Of a stretch of DNA of 43,462 nucleotides, positions 1 to 7,173 are shown piece by piece (the stretch's first letter is position 1; the number at the start of each line of letters is the position of its first letter). The notes beneath the pieces are model-generated. The model did no database searches. It was not told the origin of the DNA and was given only the letters and a program-made list of their open reading frames with translations. Origin of the DNA: TMED14 sp964475135 (GTDB lineage Bacteria; Bacteroidota; Bacteroidia; Flavobacteriales; Schleiferiaceae); NCBI GenBank assembly GCA_964475135.1, contig CAYYWL010000014.1:1-43462 (forward strand), written 5' to 3'. The position numbers were made by a program, and so were the translations under genes.

Positions 1-2
1 GG

Positions 3-143
3 GCGTTTCCAGCAGCCATCTACAGTAATACTGTAGGTCGTCTTGGGATTTACAAACGATTCACACATCTTGGGCGTTTGAGCTATCTCGGTATTCATGC
101 CCAACCTTCTTCCATATTATTTGGACCAATTAGAATTTACTGA
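3..143 (+). CDS. C-terminal end of an unidentified protein (5' cut by window edge)
   Basis: An open frame enters from the left edge and ends at TGA 141-143, giving 46 residues that finish ...GPIRIY. It contains Gly/Leu/Tyr-rich text (LGIYKRF, LSYLGIHAQ) that I do not recognise. The base composition is clearly more AT-rich than the rest of the window. A strong + strand terminator 150 bp downstream fits the end of a transcription unit. It could be chance, since only the tail is visible. Confidence 0.35.
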   Translation, partial: AFPAAIYSNTVGRLGIYKRFTHLGRLSYLGIHAQPSSILFGPIRIY

Positions 144-294
144 GGCAACTGTTTCCATCGACCCACGCACTAAGTCATGTGGTTCACTTTAAGACGGGTT
201 TTACTTGAGATCCGTGAACGCGGGATTGCGCCCCGGCGCCCTTGGCGCCCGGGCGCGTTCCCGGGCGGGGGTGCTTTGGCTCAATCGAGCGACC

Positions 295-325
295 GCGGCG
301 CGCAGCGCGCGCCGCCTTCTTTTTT
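295..325 (+). terminator. rho-independent terminator, + strand
   Basis: Nine-bp stem GCGGCGCGC/GCGCGCCGC (295-303, 307-315) with an AGC loop, followed by TTCTTTTTT to 325. It would end transcription coming from the partial gene at the left edge. Confidence 0.75.
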
Positions 326-367
326 AGGCCCCCGGCTCACTTGAACGAGTTCGATCGCCGGGGGCCT

Positions 368-396
368 AAAAAAAAAGCGCCCCCAGTTGGGGGCGC
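368..396 (-). terminator. rho-independent terminator of tRNA-Ser
   Basis: Read on the - strand: eight-bp stem GCGCCCCC/GGGGGCGC (377-384, 389-396) with an AACT loop, then nine T (368-376). It lies 20 nt past the 3' end of tRNA-Ser. Confidence 0.85.
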
Positions 397-415
397 GGTC
401 GCTCGATTGAGCCAG

Positions 416-500
416 CGGAAGAAGAGGGATTCGAACCCCCGGACCTGTTACAGTCAACGGTTTTCAAGACCGCCGCGATCGACCACTCTGCCATTCTTCC
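416..500 (-). tRNA. tRNA-Ser (anticodon UGA)
   Basis: The - strand folds as a class II tRNA. The acceptor arms are GGAAGAA (494-500) and TTCTTCC (417-423). The anticodon stem-loop GCGGT-CTTGAAA-ACCGT gives anticodon TGA. There is a long variable arm, and the T loop is TTCGAAT-like. The discriminator is G (416), as expected for tRNA-Ser. CCA is not encoded. A TATTTTTG box (505-512) stands only 4 nt upstream of the mature 5' end and a terminator follows, so it is a single-gene unit. Confidence 0.97.
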
Positions 501-504
501 GGGG

Positions 505-512
505 CAAAAATA
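505..512 (-). promoter_or_regulatory. -7 box of tRNA-Ser
   Basis: TATTTTTG on the - strand matches the Bacteroidota -7 consensus TAnnTTTG. It ends 4 nt before tRNA nucleotide 1. Confidence 0.7.
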
Positions 513-514
513 CG

Positions 515-522
515 TAACTTCA
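515..522 (+). promoter_or_regulatory. probable -7 box of the GWxTD gene
   Basis: TAACTTCA is a weaker match to TAnnTTTG. It lies 4 nt before the ATG at 527 and is back-to-back with the tRNA-Ser box 2 bp away. Confidence 0.45.
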
Positions 523-526
523 CCGC

Positions 527-2005
527 ATGCAAAAAAACCTTGCACAAAAAGCTGCAGCAGCAATTCTAAGCCTACTGTCAATCAGTGCGATACAGGGGCA
601 AAACACCTCGTTTAACCTCGATGTACTGAACCTTTGGCACCCCCAGACCGGTCCGTACATCGACTTGTTATGCTACGTCGAGAGCGTTCCGGGTACCCAA
701 ACCGAGGTCGCCGCATGGCTTCAGCGGGGCGATCGGGTCGTGGCGGCCGACAAAATAACCTTGACGGCTCCGGCTGTGGACGGGTCGAGCGAAGGCGCCA
801 CCAAAAGCCAAACCTACCAGAGCATGATCCGCTTGGCGGCCGACACCGGCCTGTACCAACTCTTTGTGGCGGTGGGCCCTGACCCCGAACACTGGGACAC
901 CTTAAAGGGAAGCATCCGCCTGGAACAGCGGACGCAGACCGACTTGGCTCCGCTGGTGCTCGCCGAGCACGTGGGCGCCGCCAGCACCGAACGCCCTGAA
1001 TTCAGCCGATACGGACTCGAAGTGCGGCCCCTCGCCCACTGGGGCGACCACCTCTTTACGGCGAGTGACGACCGCCTTCGGTTTTACACTGAGGCCTACC
1101 GGATTCCGAACGGCAAAAAGGCGGTACTGCAGTACGCGCTGCGCAGTGCCGAGCGGGGCGAACTCCGCATGGACCTCGGAGGGCAAGTGAAAATTGCCCC
1201 AGGCCAGCCCGTGCAAGCCCTGCAGGGGGGACTGGACCTGTCGACGGTTCCGTCGGGGCGCTACACCCTTGAACTGACGCTTGCGGTTCAGGACATGGAT
1301 CCGACCGCCTACCCCACCCAAAAAATCAGCTTTTTTCGCTGGAACCCCGGCGAAGCCAACGAATACGCCCGCCTGACGGTGGATCCGCGCTGGGTTGAGC
1401 TGCTGGGCGAAGGCGAAAACCTGCGCCGCACCGTGAGCGCCCTCTACCCCATCGCCAGCCAAACCGAGCGCATGAGCATCGAGTCGCTGACGCAAAAAGA
1501 AGCCGCCGACAGCCTGCGCTGGCGATTCACCCAGCAGTTTTGGACCAAGCGCCACCCCAGCGATGCGCTGGTTCAAGCGGGCGCCTACGCCGAGCGGGTT
1601 GCTGAGGTCAACAAGAAGTTTAGCAGCAAGGCGGTTCCGGGCTATGCCACCGACCGCGGACGCATTTACCTGCAGTACGGACCGCCCACGCTCGCCGAGC
1701 GCCGCCCGTACGAGAACGACGCCTACCCCTACGAAATGTGGCAGTACAACACGCTCGACGTTCCCAATTCGCCCTACCAGATCAACAAAATATTCATTTT
1801 TGGCAACTTTGACCTGGCCGGAGGCAACTACGAGCTCATTCACTCGTCAGCTATTGGCGAAATCCAGAATCCGCGCTGGCGCATCACCCTTCAAAAGCGC
1901 AGCTACATCACCGGCGACCTCGACCAAACGGGGGCCAACGACGGCGAAAAGTTCGGGTCGCGCCTGTACAACAACATGTTTTTTCAATCCGGAGGCAACA
2001 ACTGA
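527..2005 (+). CDS. GWxTD domain-containing secreted protein
   Basis: 492 residues. The N-terminus (residues 1-25) is a signal peptide: charged start, then AAAAILSLLSISA and a cleavage-like AIQGQ. The GWxTD family motif appears as GYATDRGRIYLQYGPP near residue 372, followed by the usual YPYEMWQY; Tyr replaces Trp in the eponymous motif. The family is typical of Bacteroidota and is predicted to act in the periplasm or outer membrane; its biochemical role is unknown. Its TGA overlaps the ATG of the following glycosyltransferase (TGATG), so the two are translated together. The start is supported by a -7 box 4 nt upstream. Confidence 0.88.
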   Translation: MQKNLAQKAAAAILSLLSISAIQGQNTSFNLDVLNLWHPQTGPYIDLLCYVESVPGTQTEVAAWLQRGDRVVAADKITLTAPAVDGSSEGATKSQTYQSMIRLAADTGLYQLFVAVGPDPEHWDTLKGSIRLEQRTQTDLAPLVLAEHVGAASTERPEFSRYGLEVRPLAHWGDHLFTASDDRLRFYTEAYRIPNGKKAVLQYALRSAERGELRMDLGGQVKIAPGQPVQALQGGLDLSTVPSGRYTLELTLAVQDMDPTAYPTQKISFFRWNPGEANEYARLTVDPRWVELLGEGENLRRTVSALYPIASQTERMSIESLTQKEAADSLRWRFTQQFWTKRHPSDALVQAGAYAERVAEVNKKFSSKAVPGYATDRGRIYLQYGPPTLAERRPYENDAYPYEMWQYNTLDVPNSPYQINKIFIFGNFDLAGGNYELIHSSAIGEIQNPRWRITLQKRSYITGDLDQTGANDGEKFGSRLYNNMFFQSGGNN

Positions 2006-3003
2006 TGCGCACCGCCGTCGCCCTGCTCAACTACAACGGCCTGCACTGGCTTAAGGCTTTTTTGCCCTTGGTTGCGGCACGCAGCGCGGGCGCCGACGTG
2101 GTCCTGATCGACAACGGCTCGACCGAGGCGGGTACGCTCGACTGGCTGGCCTCTGAGCACCCGTCGGTTCGGGTGGTCGCTCTGCCCGAAAACCTCGGCT
2201 ACGCCGGCGGCTACCAAGAGGGCCTCAAGCAGCTCACCGAGTACGACCTCGCGGTGCTCATGAACACCGACATCGAACCGCTCGAGGGCTGGCTCGACCC
2301 CTTGGTGGCGCGCTTTGCCGACCAGCCGCGCCTGGGGGCTATTCAGCCCAAAATCCGCAGCCACAGCAACCCCGCTGAATTTGAGTACGCCGGAGCCATG
2401 GGCGGACGCATGGACGACTGGGGCATTCCCTTCGCCTACGGGCGCGTGCTCGACCGCTGCGAGCTCGACCAGGGCCAGTACGACGAGCCCACCTACCGTC
2501 CGGTTTTTTGGGCCAGCGGAGCCTGTCTGGCCGTTCGCCTCGAGGCCTACCGCGCGGTGGGCGGACTGGATTCCGCCTTTTTTGCGCACATGGAAGAGAT
2601 CGACCTCTGCTGGCGCATGCACCGCCACGGCTGGGCGGTCGAGGCCTGCAGCAGCTCTACCGTGCTGCACGTGGGCGGCGGAACCCTCAACGTCGGGAGC
2701 CCCCGCAAAACCTTTTTGAACGTGCGCAACAGCCTGCTCACGGTGGTGCGCAACGCCCCCACCCTCAGCGCCATGCGCATTGTCGCCTTTCGGCTACTGA
2801 TTGATGGCGTGGCGGGCCTTCGCTTCTTGCTGCAGCGCCACCCCAAGCACACCCTAGCGGTGATTCAGGCCCACTTCGACTTTTACCGCCTCTTTAGCCG
2901 CTACGCAGTTAGCCGCGACCGTACCCCAAAGCGCTGGCCGGCGCACGGCCGCTACCGCGGCTCCATCTTGTGGGCCAAACTGCGCGGCACTAAAATTCAG
3001 TAA
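2005..3003 (+). CDS. family 2 glycosyltransferase
   Basis: 332 residues, GT2 (GT-A fold). The N-terminal nucleotide-sugar site reads VALLNYNGLHWL and VLIDNGSTEAG. The DxD-equivalent is MNTDIEP near residue 93. The acceptor-side motif is FFAHMEEIDLCWRMHRHGW near residue 195, as in rhamnosyl-type GT2 enzymes. No transmembrane segment is obvious, so it probably works at the inner face of the cytoplasmic membrane in envelope glycan or O-antigen synthesis. The sugar and acceptor cannot be inferred. It is the second gene of a pair with the GWxTD protein and its end faces xerD, 8 bp away. Confidence 0.9.
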   Translation: MRTAVALLNYNGLHWLKAFLPLVAARSAGADVVLIDNGSTEAGTLDWLASEHPSVRVVALPENLGYAGGYQEGLKQLTEYDLAVLMNTDIEPLEGWLDPLVARFADQPRLGAIQPKIRSHSNPAEFEYAGAMGGRMDDWGIPFAYGRVLDRCELDQGQYDEPTYRPVFWASGACLAVRLEAYRAVGGLDSAFFAHMEEIDLCWRMHRHGWAVEACSSSTVLHVGGGTLNVGSPRKTFLNVRNSLLTVVRNAPTLSAMRIVAFRLLIDGVAGLRFLLQRHPKHTLAVIQAHFDFYRLFSRYAVSRDRTPKRWPAHGRYRGSILWAKLRGTKIQ

Positions 3004-3011
3004 ATCGGAAC

Positions 3012-3911
3012 TCACTTCAGGTTACGCGGGTGGTGCTTCAGCATCGTCTCGCGCAGCATGCGGTCGTCAAGGTGCGCGTACACCTCGGTGGTGGTAATAC
3101 TGCTGTGGCCGAGCATGAGCTGGATGTAGCGCAGGTCAACTCCGTTCTGCAGAAGGTGCGTGGCAAACGTGTGGCGCAGGGTGTGCGGACCGATGACTTT
3201 GCGGATTCCGGCGAGCGCCGCCAGCTCTTTGAGCCGCAAAAACACCCACTGGCGGCTGATCTTGCGCCCGCGAACGTTCAAAAAAAGATGGTCCTCAAAT
3301 CCGCGCTGGGGTTCGAGGTGCACCCGCTCAGAACTCTGGTAGCGGGCAATCGCGCGCAGTGCGGTGTCGTGGATCGGAACCACCCGTTCCTTGTCTCCCT
3401 TGCCGACCACCCGAACGACTCCGTCGGCCGCAAAGACGTCGCGCACGCGCAGCTCGATGAGTTCCGAGACCCGCAGTCCGCATCCGTACAGCACCTCGAG
3501 CACCGCCACGTCGCGCTCTGCCATGGGCTGTGATCGGTCGATCGCGTCAAAAAGAGCTTGAACCTCATCCTCGGCGAGGTAAACCGGCAATCGCTTGGGC
3601 AGCGAAGGCAAATCCAGCGACAGCGCCGGCTGGTCCTCGCGCAGCCCTTCTTCGCGCACAAAACCAAAAAAGGCGCGCCACGCCGAAAGCCGCCGGGCCT
3701 GCGACCGCGCATTGAGTCCGCCCTCGGCCATCTCGCGTATGGCTTCACGCAGCTCCTCGGCCGAAACCTTGACCGCACTTCGGTCCCGCTCGACGCACCA
3801 CAGCGCCAGCGCCTCCACGTCGCGCACATAGGCCGACACGGTGTTGGGACTCATTCCGCGTTCCAACCTCAGGTATCCGTCAAACTGCTTTAGTGCCAGG
3901 TCCCACTTCAC
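3012..3911 (-). CDS. xerD: tyrosine recombinase XerD
   Basis: 299 residues from GTG at 3911, the usual XerD size. XerC/XerD resolve chromosome dimers at dif. The N-terminal SAM-like domain includes LERGMSPNTVSAYVRDVEAL. Catalytic residues are all visible: Arg in YGCGLRVSEL, Lys in VGKGDKERVVP, HxxR in HTLRHTFATHLL, His in LGHSSITTTEVYAH, and the nucleophile Tyr in that last motif. A longer reading to 4079 would run through the aroQ start and is unlikely; a TAACTTCG box at 3917-3924 lies 5 nt before the GTG. Divergent from aroQ. This is the housekeeping enzyme, not a mobile-element integrase. Confidence 0.95.
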   Translation of the reverse strand: MKWDLALKQFDGYLRLERGMSPNTVSAYVRDVEALALWCVERDRSAVKVSAEELREAIREMAEGGLNARSQARRLSAWRAFFGFVREEGLREDQPALSLDLPSLPKRLPVYLAEDEVQALFDAIDRSQPMAERDVAVLEVLYGCGLRVSELIELRVRDVFAADGVVRVVGKGDKERVVPIHDTALRAIARYQSSERVHLEPQRGFEDHLFLNVRGRKISRQWVFLRLKELAALAGIRKVIGPHTLRHTFATHLLQNGVDLRYIQLMLGHSSITTTEVYAHLDDRMLRETMLKHHPRNLK

Positions 3912-3916
3912 AAGGC

Positions 3917-3924
3917 CGAAGTTA
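3917..3924 (-). promoter_or_regulatory. -7 box of xerD
   Basis: TAACTTCG on the - strand (TAnnTTTG-like), 5 nt before the xerD GTG. It decides the start. Confidence 0.5.
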
Positions 3925-3944
3925 GGCCCGACCCCGCTACTTCG

Positions 3945-3952
3945 TACCTTCG
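3945..3952 (+). promoter_or_regulatory. -7 box of aroQ
   Basis: TACCTTCG, 4 nt before the aroQ ATG at 3957. It resembles TAnnTTTG with C at position 7, as in the facing xerD box. Confidence 0.55.
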
Positions 3953-3956
3953 CCCC

Positions 3957-4543
3957 ATGGTGATTCACATCGTGCACGGCATCAACTTGGGTCAGCTCGG
4001 AACCCGTCAGCCCAACATCTACGGCACCCTGCGGCTCGAGGACCAAATCCCCATTCTGCAGACCTGGCTTGACGCGCACTTTGGCGGAACCGAGCTCCGC
4101 TCATTCCAGTCCGACGACGAAGGCGCCCTGTGCGCCTACCTCGCGGCCCACAACGGCCCCGACCACGCCTTTGTCATNNNNNNNNNNNNNNNNNNNNNNN
4201 NNNNNNNNNNNNNNNNNNNNNNNNNNNNNNNNNNNNNNNNNNNNNNNNNNNNNNNNNNNNNNNNNNNNNNNNNNNNNGCGCCCTGTGCGCCTACCTCGCG
4301 GCCCACAACGGCCCCGACCACGCCTTTGTCATCAACCCAGGAGCCTTCACCCACACCTCGGTCGCCTTGCGCGACGCGGTGGCGGCCCTCACCTGCCCCA
4401 TCATCGAGGTGCACCTCAGCCACACCTACGCCCGCGAATCATTTCGCCGCGCCTCCCTCCTGGCCCCCTACACCCGCGGAACCATCAGCGGCCTCGGCTG
4501 GCTGGGGTACCGCTTGGCGATTGAAGGGCTCATTAGCAACTAG
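3957..4543 (+). CDS. aroQ: type II 3-dehydroquinate dehydratase (interrupted by an assembly gap)
   Basis: Converts 3-dehydroquinate to 3-dehydroshikimate in the shikimate pathway; dodecameric cytosolic enzyme. Visible family motifs: HGINLGQLGTRQPNIYG, QSDDEGAL, INPGAFTHTSVALRDA, VHLSHTYARESFR, ISGLGWLGYRLAIEGL. The run of 100 N at 4178-4277 lies between two identical 55-bp copies (4123-4177 and 4278-4332). Removing the N and one copy joins 4177 to 4333 in frame and gives a normal 143-residue AroQ. The gene is therefore intact, and gap and duplication are assembly artefacts. The start has a -7 box 4 nt upstream. The stop lies in a heptad repeat. Confidence 0.95.
4178..4277. other. assembly gap (100 N) with duplicated 55-bp contig ends
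   Basis: 100 N. The 55 bp before it (4123-4177) are repeated exactly after it (4278-4332), so the two contigs overlap and no sequence is missing. Confidence 0.95.
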
Positions 4544-4599
4544 TTGCTAGTTACTAGTTGTCCGTAGCTAGTTGCTAGCAGCTAGTTACCAGTTACCGG
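4534..4599. repeat. heptad repeat, TAGTTGC/TAGTTAC family (copy 1)
   Basis: Degenerate 7-bp units TAGCAAC, TAGTTGC, TAGTTAC, TAGCAGC run through the gap between convergent aroQ and a glycosyltransferase. Both stop codons (TAG 4541-4543 and, on the - strand, TAA 4593-4595) lie inside it. Related copies are at 32705-32745 and 35121-35168. Confidence 0.75.
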
Positions 4600-5639
4600 T
4601 ACGGCCGCCCCAGCAGCGATGATCCAAAGCCCACGGCGTAGCCGGCAAACATGACGGCGGTGGCGGCGACGCTGCGCAGACCGACTCCGAGGGAGCGGTT
4701 TTGGATGCTGCTGAGCACCAAAACGGCGATAAAGTAGCTGTGAAAGAGGTAGACGGGCCAAATCCACAGGCCCGTGAGGTGCAGCGCGAGGGCTGCAATC
4801 CAAGCGAGCATGAATACAAATGGGAAGGCGTGGGTGGGCTTCATTTGCCCTGAATGGCGCTTTGCCAGGGCAATTCGCGCGGAACCAAACCGGCGCACCT
4901 GGCGGTAAAACTGGCCAAGGGTGGCGCGGCGCTTGTGCCACACTACGGCCTCGGGGATGAGGCCCACGCGGAAGCCTGCCGCCCGCACCCGAATGCTGAG
5001 TTCGACGTCTTCGCCACATTTAAATTGGGTGTCGTAGCCGCCGACGGCCCAAAAGGCCTCGGCGCGCATGCCCATGTTAAAGCCCCGGGGGTAGTAGGTG
5101 GCGGTGGGTTTTGCGGAGCCGCCGCGGATGCCGCCCGTAGTCAGCACCGACGTCATGGCGAAGCTGATGGCTTTTTGGAGCGGGCTAAAGTCCGGCGGGG
5201 CGGCATCCGGGCCGCCGAAGGCGTCCCACGCGTCGCGGGCCAAGCCCTGGGACACCGCGTCGAGGTAGTCGTGGGGCAGCAGGCAGTCCGAGTCCAAAAA
5301 GATGAGCCAAGTGGCCCGCGCCGCGGCGGCGGCTGCGTTGCGCGCATCGCTCACGGGGAGCCCAGCACGGTACAAGACCGTCACGCCGAGGCCTGCGGCC
5401 TCGGCGGCCGCCTGAATTTCGGGGCGAAGGCTGTCGTCGGGGGTTCCGTCAGATAGGATTACCTCAAAACGGCCGCGCGGACCCGCAAGCTGGGCCGCGC
5501 TGGCGATGAACTCGCGCACCTCGTCGGGCCGCTTGAACGTGGGAGAGATCAGCGAAAACTCGGGCTCCGCGCTGCGCGCGGGCCCGTAGTGCGCCTGCTC
5601 AAGGCCATGGAGTAACTCAGCGTGCGCTGGAGTCGGCAT
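4593..5639 (-). CDS. family 2 glycosyltransferase with C-terminal membrane segments
   Basis: 348 residues. The GT2 domain starts with FSLISPTFKRPDEVREFI near residue 28. The DxD-type motif is IFLDSDCLLPHDY near residue 114. The catalytic-side motif is GGYDTQFKCGEDVELSIRV near residue 200. Two hydrophobic stretches follow residue 265 (FVFMLAWIAALALHLTGLW and later ATAVMFAGYAVGFGSSLL), so it is membrane-anchored and likely acts in surface polysaccharide or lipid glycosylation. It overlaps the preceding glycosyltransferase by 23 bp and ends the three-gene unit that begins with the DUF4199 gene. Substrate unknown. Confidence 0.88.
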   Translation of the reverse strand: MPTPAHAELLHGLEQAHYGPARSAEPEFSLISPTFKRPDEVREFIASAAQLAGPRGRFEVILSDGTPDDSLRPEIQAAAEAAGLGVTVLYRAGLPVSDARNAAAAAARATWLIFLDSDCLLPHDYLDAVSQGLARDAWDAFGGPDAAPPDFSPLQKAISFAMTSVLTTGGIRGGSAKPTATYYPRGFNMGMRAEAFWAVGGYDTQFKCGEDVELSIRVRAAGFRVGLIPEAVVWHKRRATLGQFYRQVRRFGSARIALAKRHSGQMKPTHAFPFVFMLAWIAALALHLTGLWIWPVYLFHSYFIAVLVLSSIQNRSLGVGLRSVAATAVMFAGYAVGFGSSLLGRPYR

Positions 5640-6603
5640 GGGGACGGTTCAGTTCTTCGGCGATTCCGTACTCGGGACGGCGGCGACCGCTGCGCACCAC
5701 GAGTTCCGCCAAAAGGCCGGTTACGAAGAGCTGGGTTCCGAGAATCATGGCCGTCAAAAAGATGTAGAACCAGGGATCGTCGGCAATCAGGCCGGGCCGC
5801 TGGCCGCTCCAGAGACGGGCCAACTTGAGGCCGCCAAGGACCGAAAGGGCCACGCCGCTGAAGAAAAACATAACGAGGCCCCAGGTTCCGAAAAAGTGCA
5901 TCGGACGGCGGCGAAAGCGCGACACCATGCTGAGCGTCACCAGGTCGAGCAGGCCGTTGGTGAATCGATTGAGGCCAAATTTGGTCACGCCGTAGGGACG
6001 TGCGCGGTGCTCTACCACCTTTTCGCCGATGCGGGTAAAGCCCTGCATCTTGGCGAGCACGGGGACGTAGCGGTGCATTTCGCCCTGAACCTCAACCGCC
6101 TGAGCCACCTCGAGGCGGTAGGCCTTGAGTCCGCAGTTGAAGTCGTGCAGGTAGATTCCGCTCATTTTGCGCGCCGCCCAGTTGAACAGCTTGGTGGGCA
6201 ATGTTTTGGACAGCGGGTCGTAGCGCTTCTTCTTCCATCCGCTCACGAGGTCAAAGCCCTCTTCGCGAATCATGCGCACCAGGTCCGGAATCTCGTCGGG
6301 GCTGTCCTGCAAGTCGGCGTCCATGGTGATGACGACGTCGCCCTGAGCGGCCTGAAAACCAACGTAGAGGGCGGCGGACTTGCCGTGGTTGCGCCGAAAG
6401 CGGATTCCGCGCACCTCAGGGTGCTGGGCCGAGAGGCCCTCGATCACCTTCCACGAGCCGTCGGTCGAGCCGTCGTTGATAAAGAGTACTTCGTAGCGAA
6501 GCGCGTTGGCCGTGCACACGCGGTCAATCCACGCATGAAGCTCAGCCAGCGATTCTTCTTCGTTGAACAGCGGAATAACGAGGCTCAGGTCGAGGTGGCT
6601 CAC
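5617..6603 (-). CDS. GtrB/DPM-like polyprenyl-phosphate glycosyltransferase
   Basis: 328 residues from GTG. The GT2 domain has LSLVIPLFNEEESLAEL, VLFINDGSTDGSW and the metal-binding VITMDADLQDSPDEIPDL. The region around GIYLHDFNCGLKAYR and the C-terminal pair of membrane helices (about 240-262 and 280-302) are the hallmarks of dolichol-phosphate-mannose-synthase/GtrB enzymes, which move a sugar from a nucleotide to undecaprenyl phosphate. Its start overlaps the DUF4199 stop by 4 bp (GTGA). Likely donor-lipid maker for envelope glycans; the exact sugar is unknown. Confidence 0.92.
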   Translation of the reverse strand: MSHLDLSLVIPLFNEEESLAELHAWIDRVCTANALRYEVLFINDGSTDGSWKVIEGLSAQHPEVRGIRFRRNHGKSAALYVGFQAAQGDVVITMDADLQDSPDEIPDLVRMIREEGFDLVSGWKKKRYDPLSKTLPTKLFNWAARKMSGIYLHDFNCGLKAYRLEVAQAVEVQGEMHRYVPVLAKMQGFTRIGEKVVEHRARPYGVTKFGLNRFTNGLLDLVTLSMVSRFRRRPMHFFGTWGLVMFFFSGVALSVLGGLKLARLWSGQRPGLIADDPWFYIFLTAMILGTQLFVTGLLAELVVRSGRRRPEYGIAEELNRPHADSSAR

Positions 6604-7154
6604 TGGAACTCGGGGCGGTTTTTCTTAGCCACAGCTCCGACGATCAGGCCGATCACTGCATACATGATGATTCCGATTCCGGTCGACTTGAGCATACCCA
6701 TAATGCTTGTCTGGTCCACGGTCATTTTGATCGACTCGGCCTTGAGTTCAGCCTCATTGGCTGCGCCCATAAAGGCCATGACACCCTTGCGCTGCTCTTC
6801 GGGCATTTCGGCGAAGCGCTCGTACACGCGCTCACCCATGCGGGTTGCCAATTCAGAATCAATTACGTTGTGCATCAGCCAGTTGAACGCCAATCCAACC
6901 ACCGACGAAACGATCAACGGAAGCACGTAGGCCGAAAATGCCTCGCGAAAGGTGGCATATCCGTCATTGGCCTTTTTGAATTCACGCACTCCGAAGTACG
7001 GAATCACCAGCATGGCCAGGAGCATGAAAATTCCGCCCGCCTGGCTCGACAGCCAAGCCTCGTTCACGATGTACGAGATGAGGGTGTAGCCCACGGCGAC
7101 GGCGCTCACGATGAGGCCGTAGTTGATTGCAATGCGTTTGGTCGTTGAATCCAT
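6600..7154 (-). CDS. DUF4199 membrane protein
   Basis: 184 residues from ATG 7154. Four hydrophobic segments (around 10-30, 38-55, 72-95 and 155-178), a short cytoplasmic-type loop FGVREFKKANDGYATFREAF, and a long polar loop between helices 3 and 4. This is the layout of DUF4199, a Bacteroidota family of unknown function that often precedes the GtrB-like glycosyltransferase, as here. It is first in the three-gene unit. A reading from 7409 would overlap the endonuclease gene and lacks family similarity. Confidence 0.88.
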   Translation of the reverse strand: MDSTTKRIAINYGLIVSAVAVGYTLISYIVNEAWLSSQAGGIFMLLAMLVIPYFGVREFKKANDGYATFREAFSAYVLPLIVSSVVGLAFNWLMHNVIDSELATRMGERVYERFAEMPEEQRKGVMAFMGAANEAELKAESIKMTVDQTSIMGMLKSTGIGIIMYAVIGLIVGAVAKKNRPEFQ

Positions 7155-7173
7155 GATCGAAATTTTAGGGAGT

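Larger units (their letters stand above)
278..413. repeat. large inverted repeat carrying two facing terminators
   Basis: A perfect 19-bp inverted repeat (278-296 against 395-413) encloses a second one (326-336 against 357-367, AGGCCCCCGGC) with a 20-bp centre at 337-356. Between outer and inner arms each side has its own GC-rich hairpin followed by a T-run on its own strand. The two hairpins differ in sequence but have the same fold and position. The right outer arm starts just 3' of tRNA-Ser. Confidence 0.85.

Noticed and set aside
326..367. Terminator formed by the AGGCCCCCGGC stem at the centre of the inverted repeat
   Set aside because: The T-run precedes the stem on both strands instead of following it. 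The functional terminators are the outer hairpins.
902..1843. A 313-codon open frame antisense to the GWxTD gene
   Set aside because: Shadow of a real gene on the + strand; its product resembles no protein family.
416..3911. Integrative element using tRNA-Ser as attachment site with the tyrosine recombinase
   Set aside because: The recombinase is a standard XerD next to aroQ. No copy of the tRNA 3' end and no mobility genes are present.
3912..4079. Longer xerD reading starting at 4079
   Set aside because: It would run through the aroQ start and the xerD -7 box, and the extra 56 residues have no recombinase similarity. GTG 3911 gives the normal length.
4534..4599. CRISPR array
   Set aside because: The heptads are too short and irregular, with no spacers and no cas genes. 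The same holds for the 9-bp repeats at 10022-10058.
5638..6930. A 430-codon + strand frame across the glycosyltransferase genes
   Set aside because: Antisense shadow; the - strand genes have clear GT2 motifs and membrane helices.
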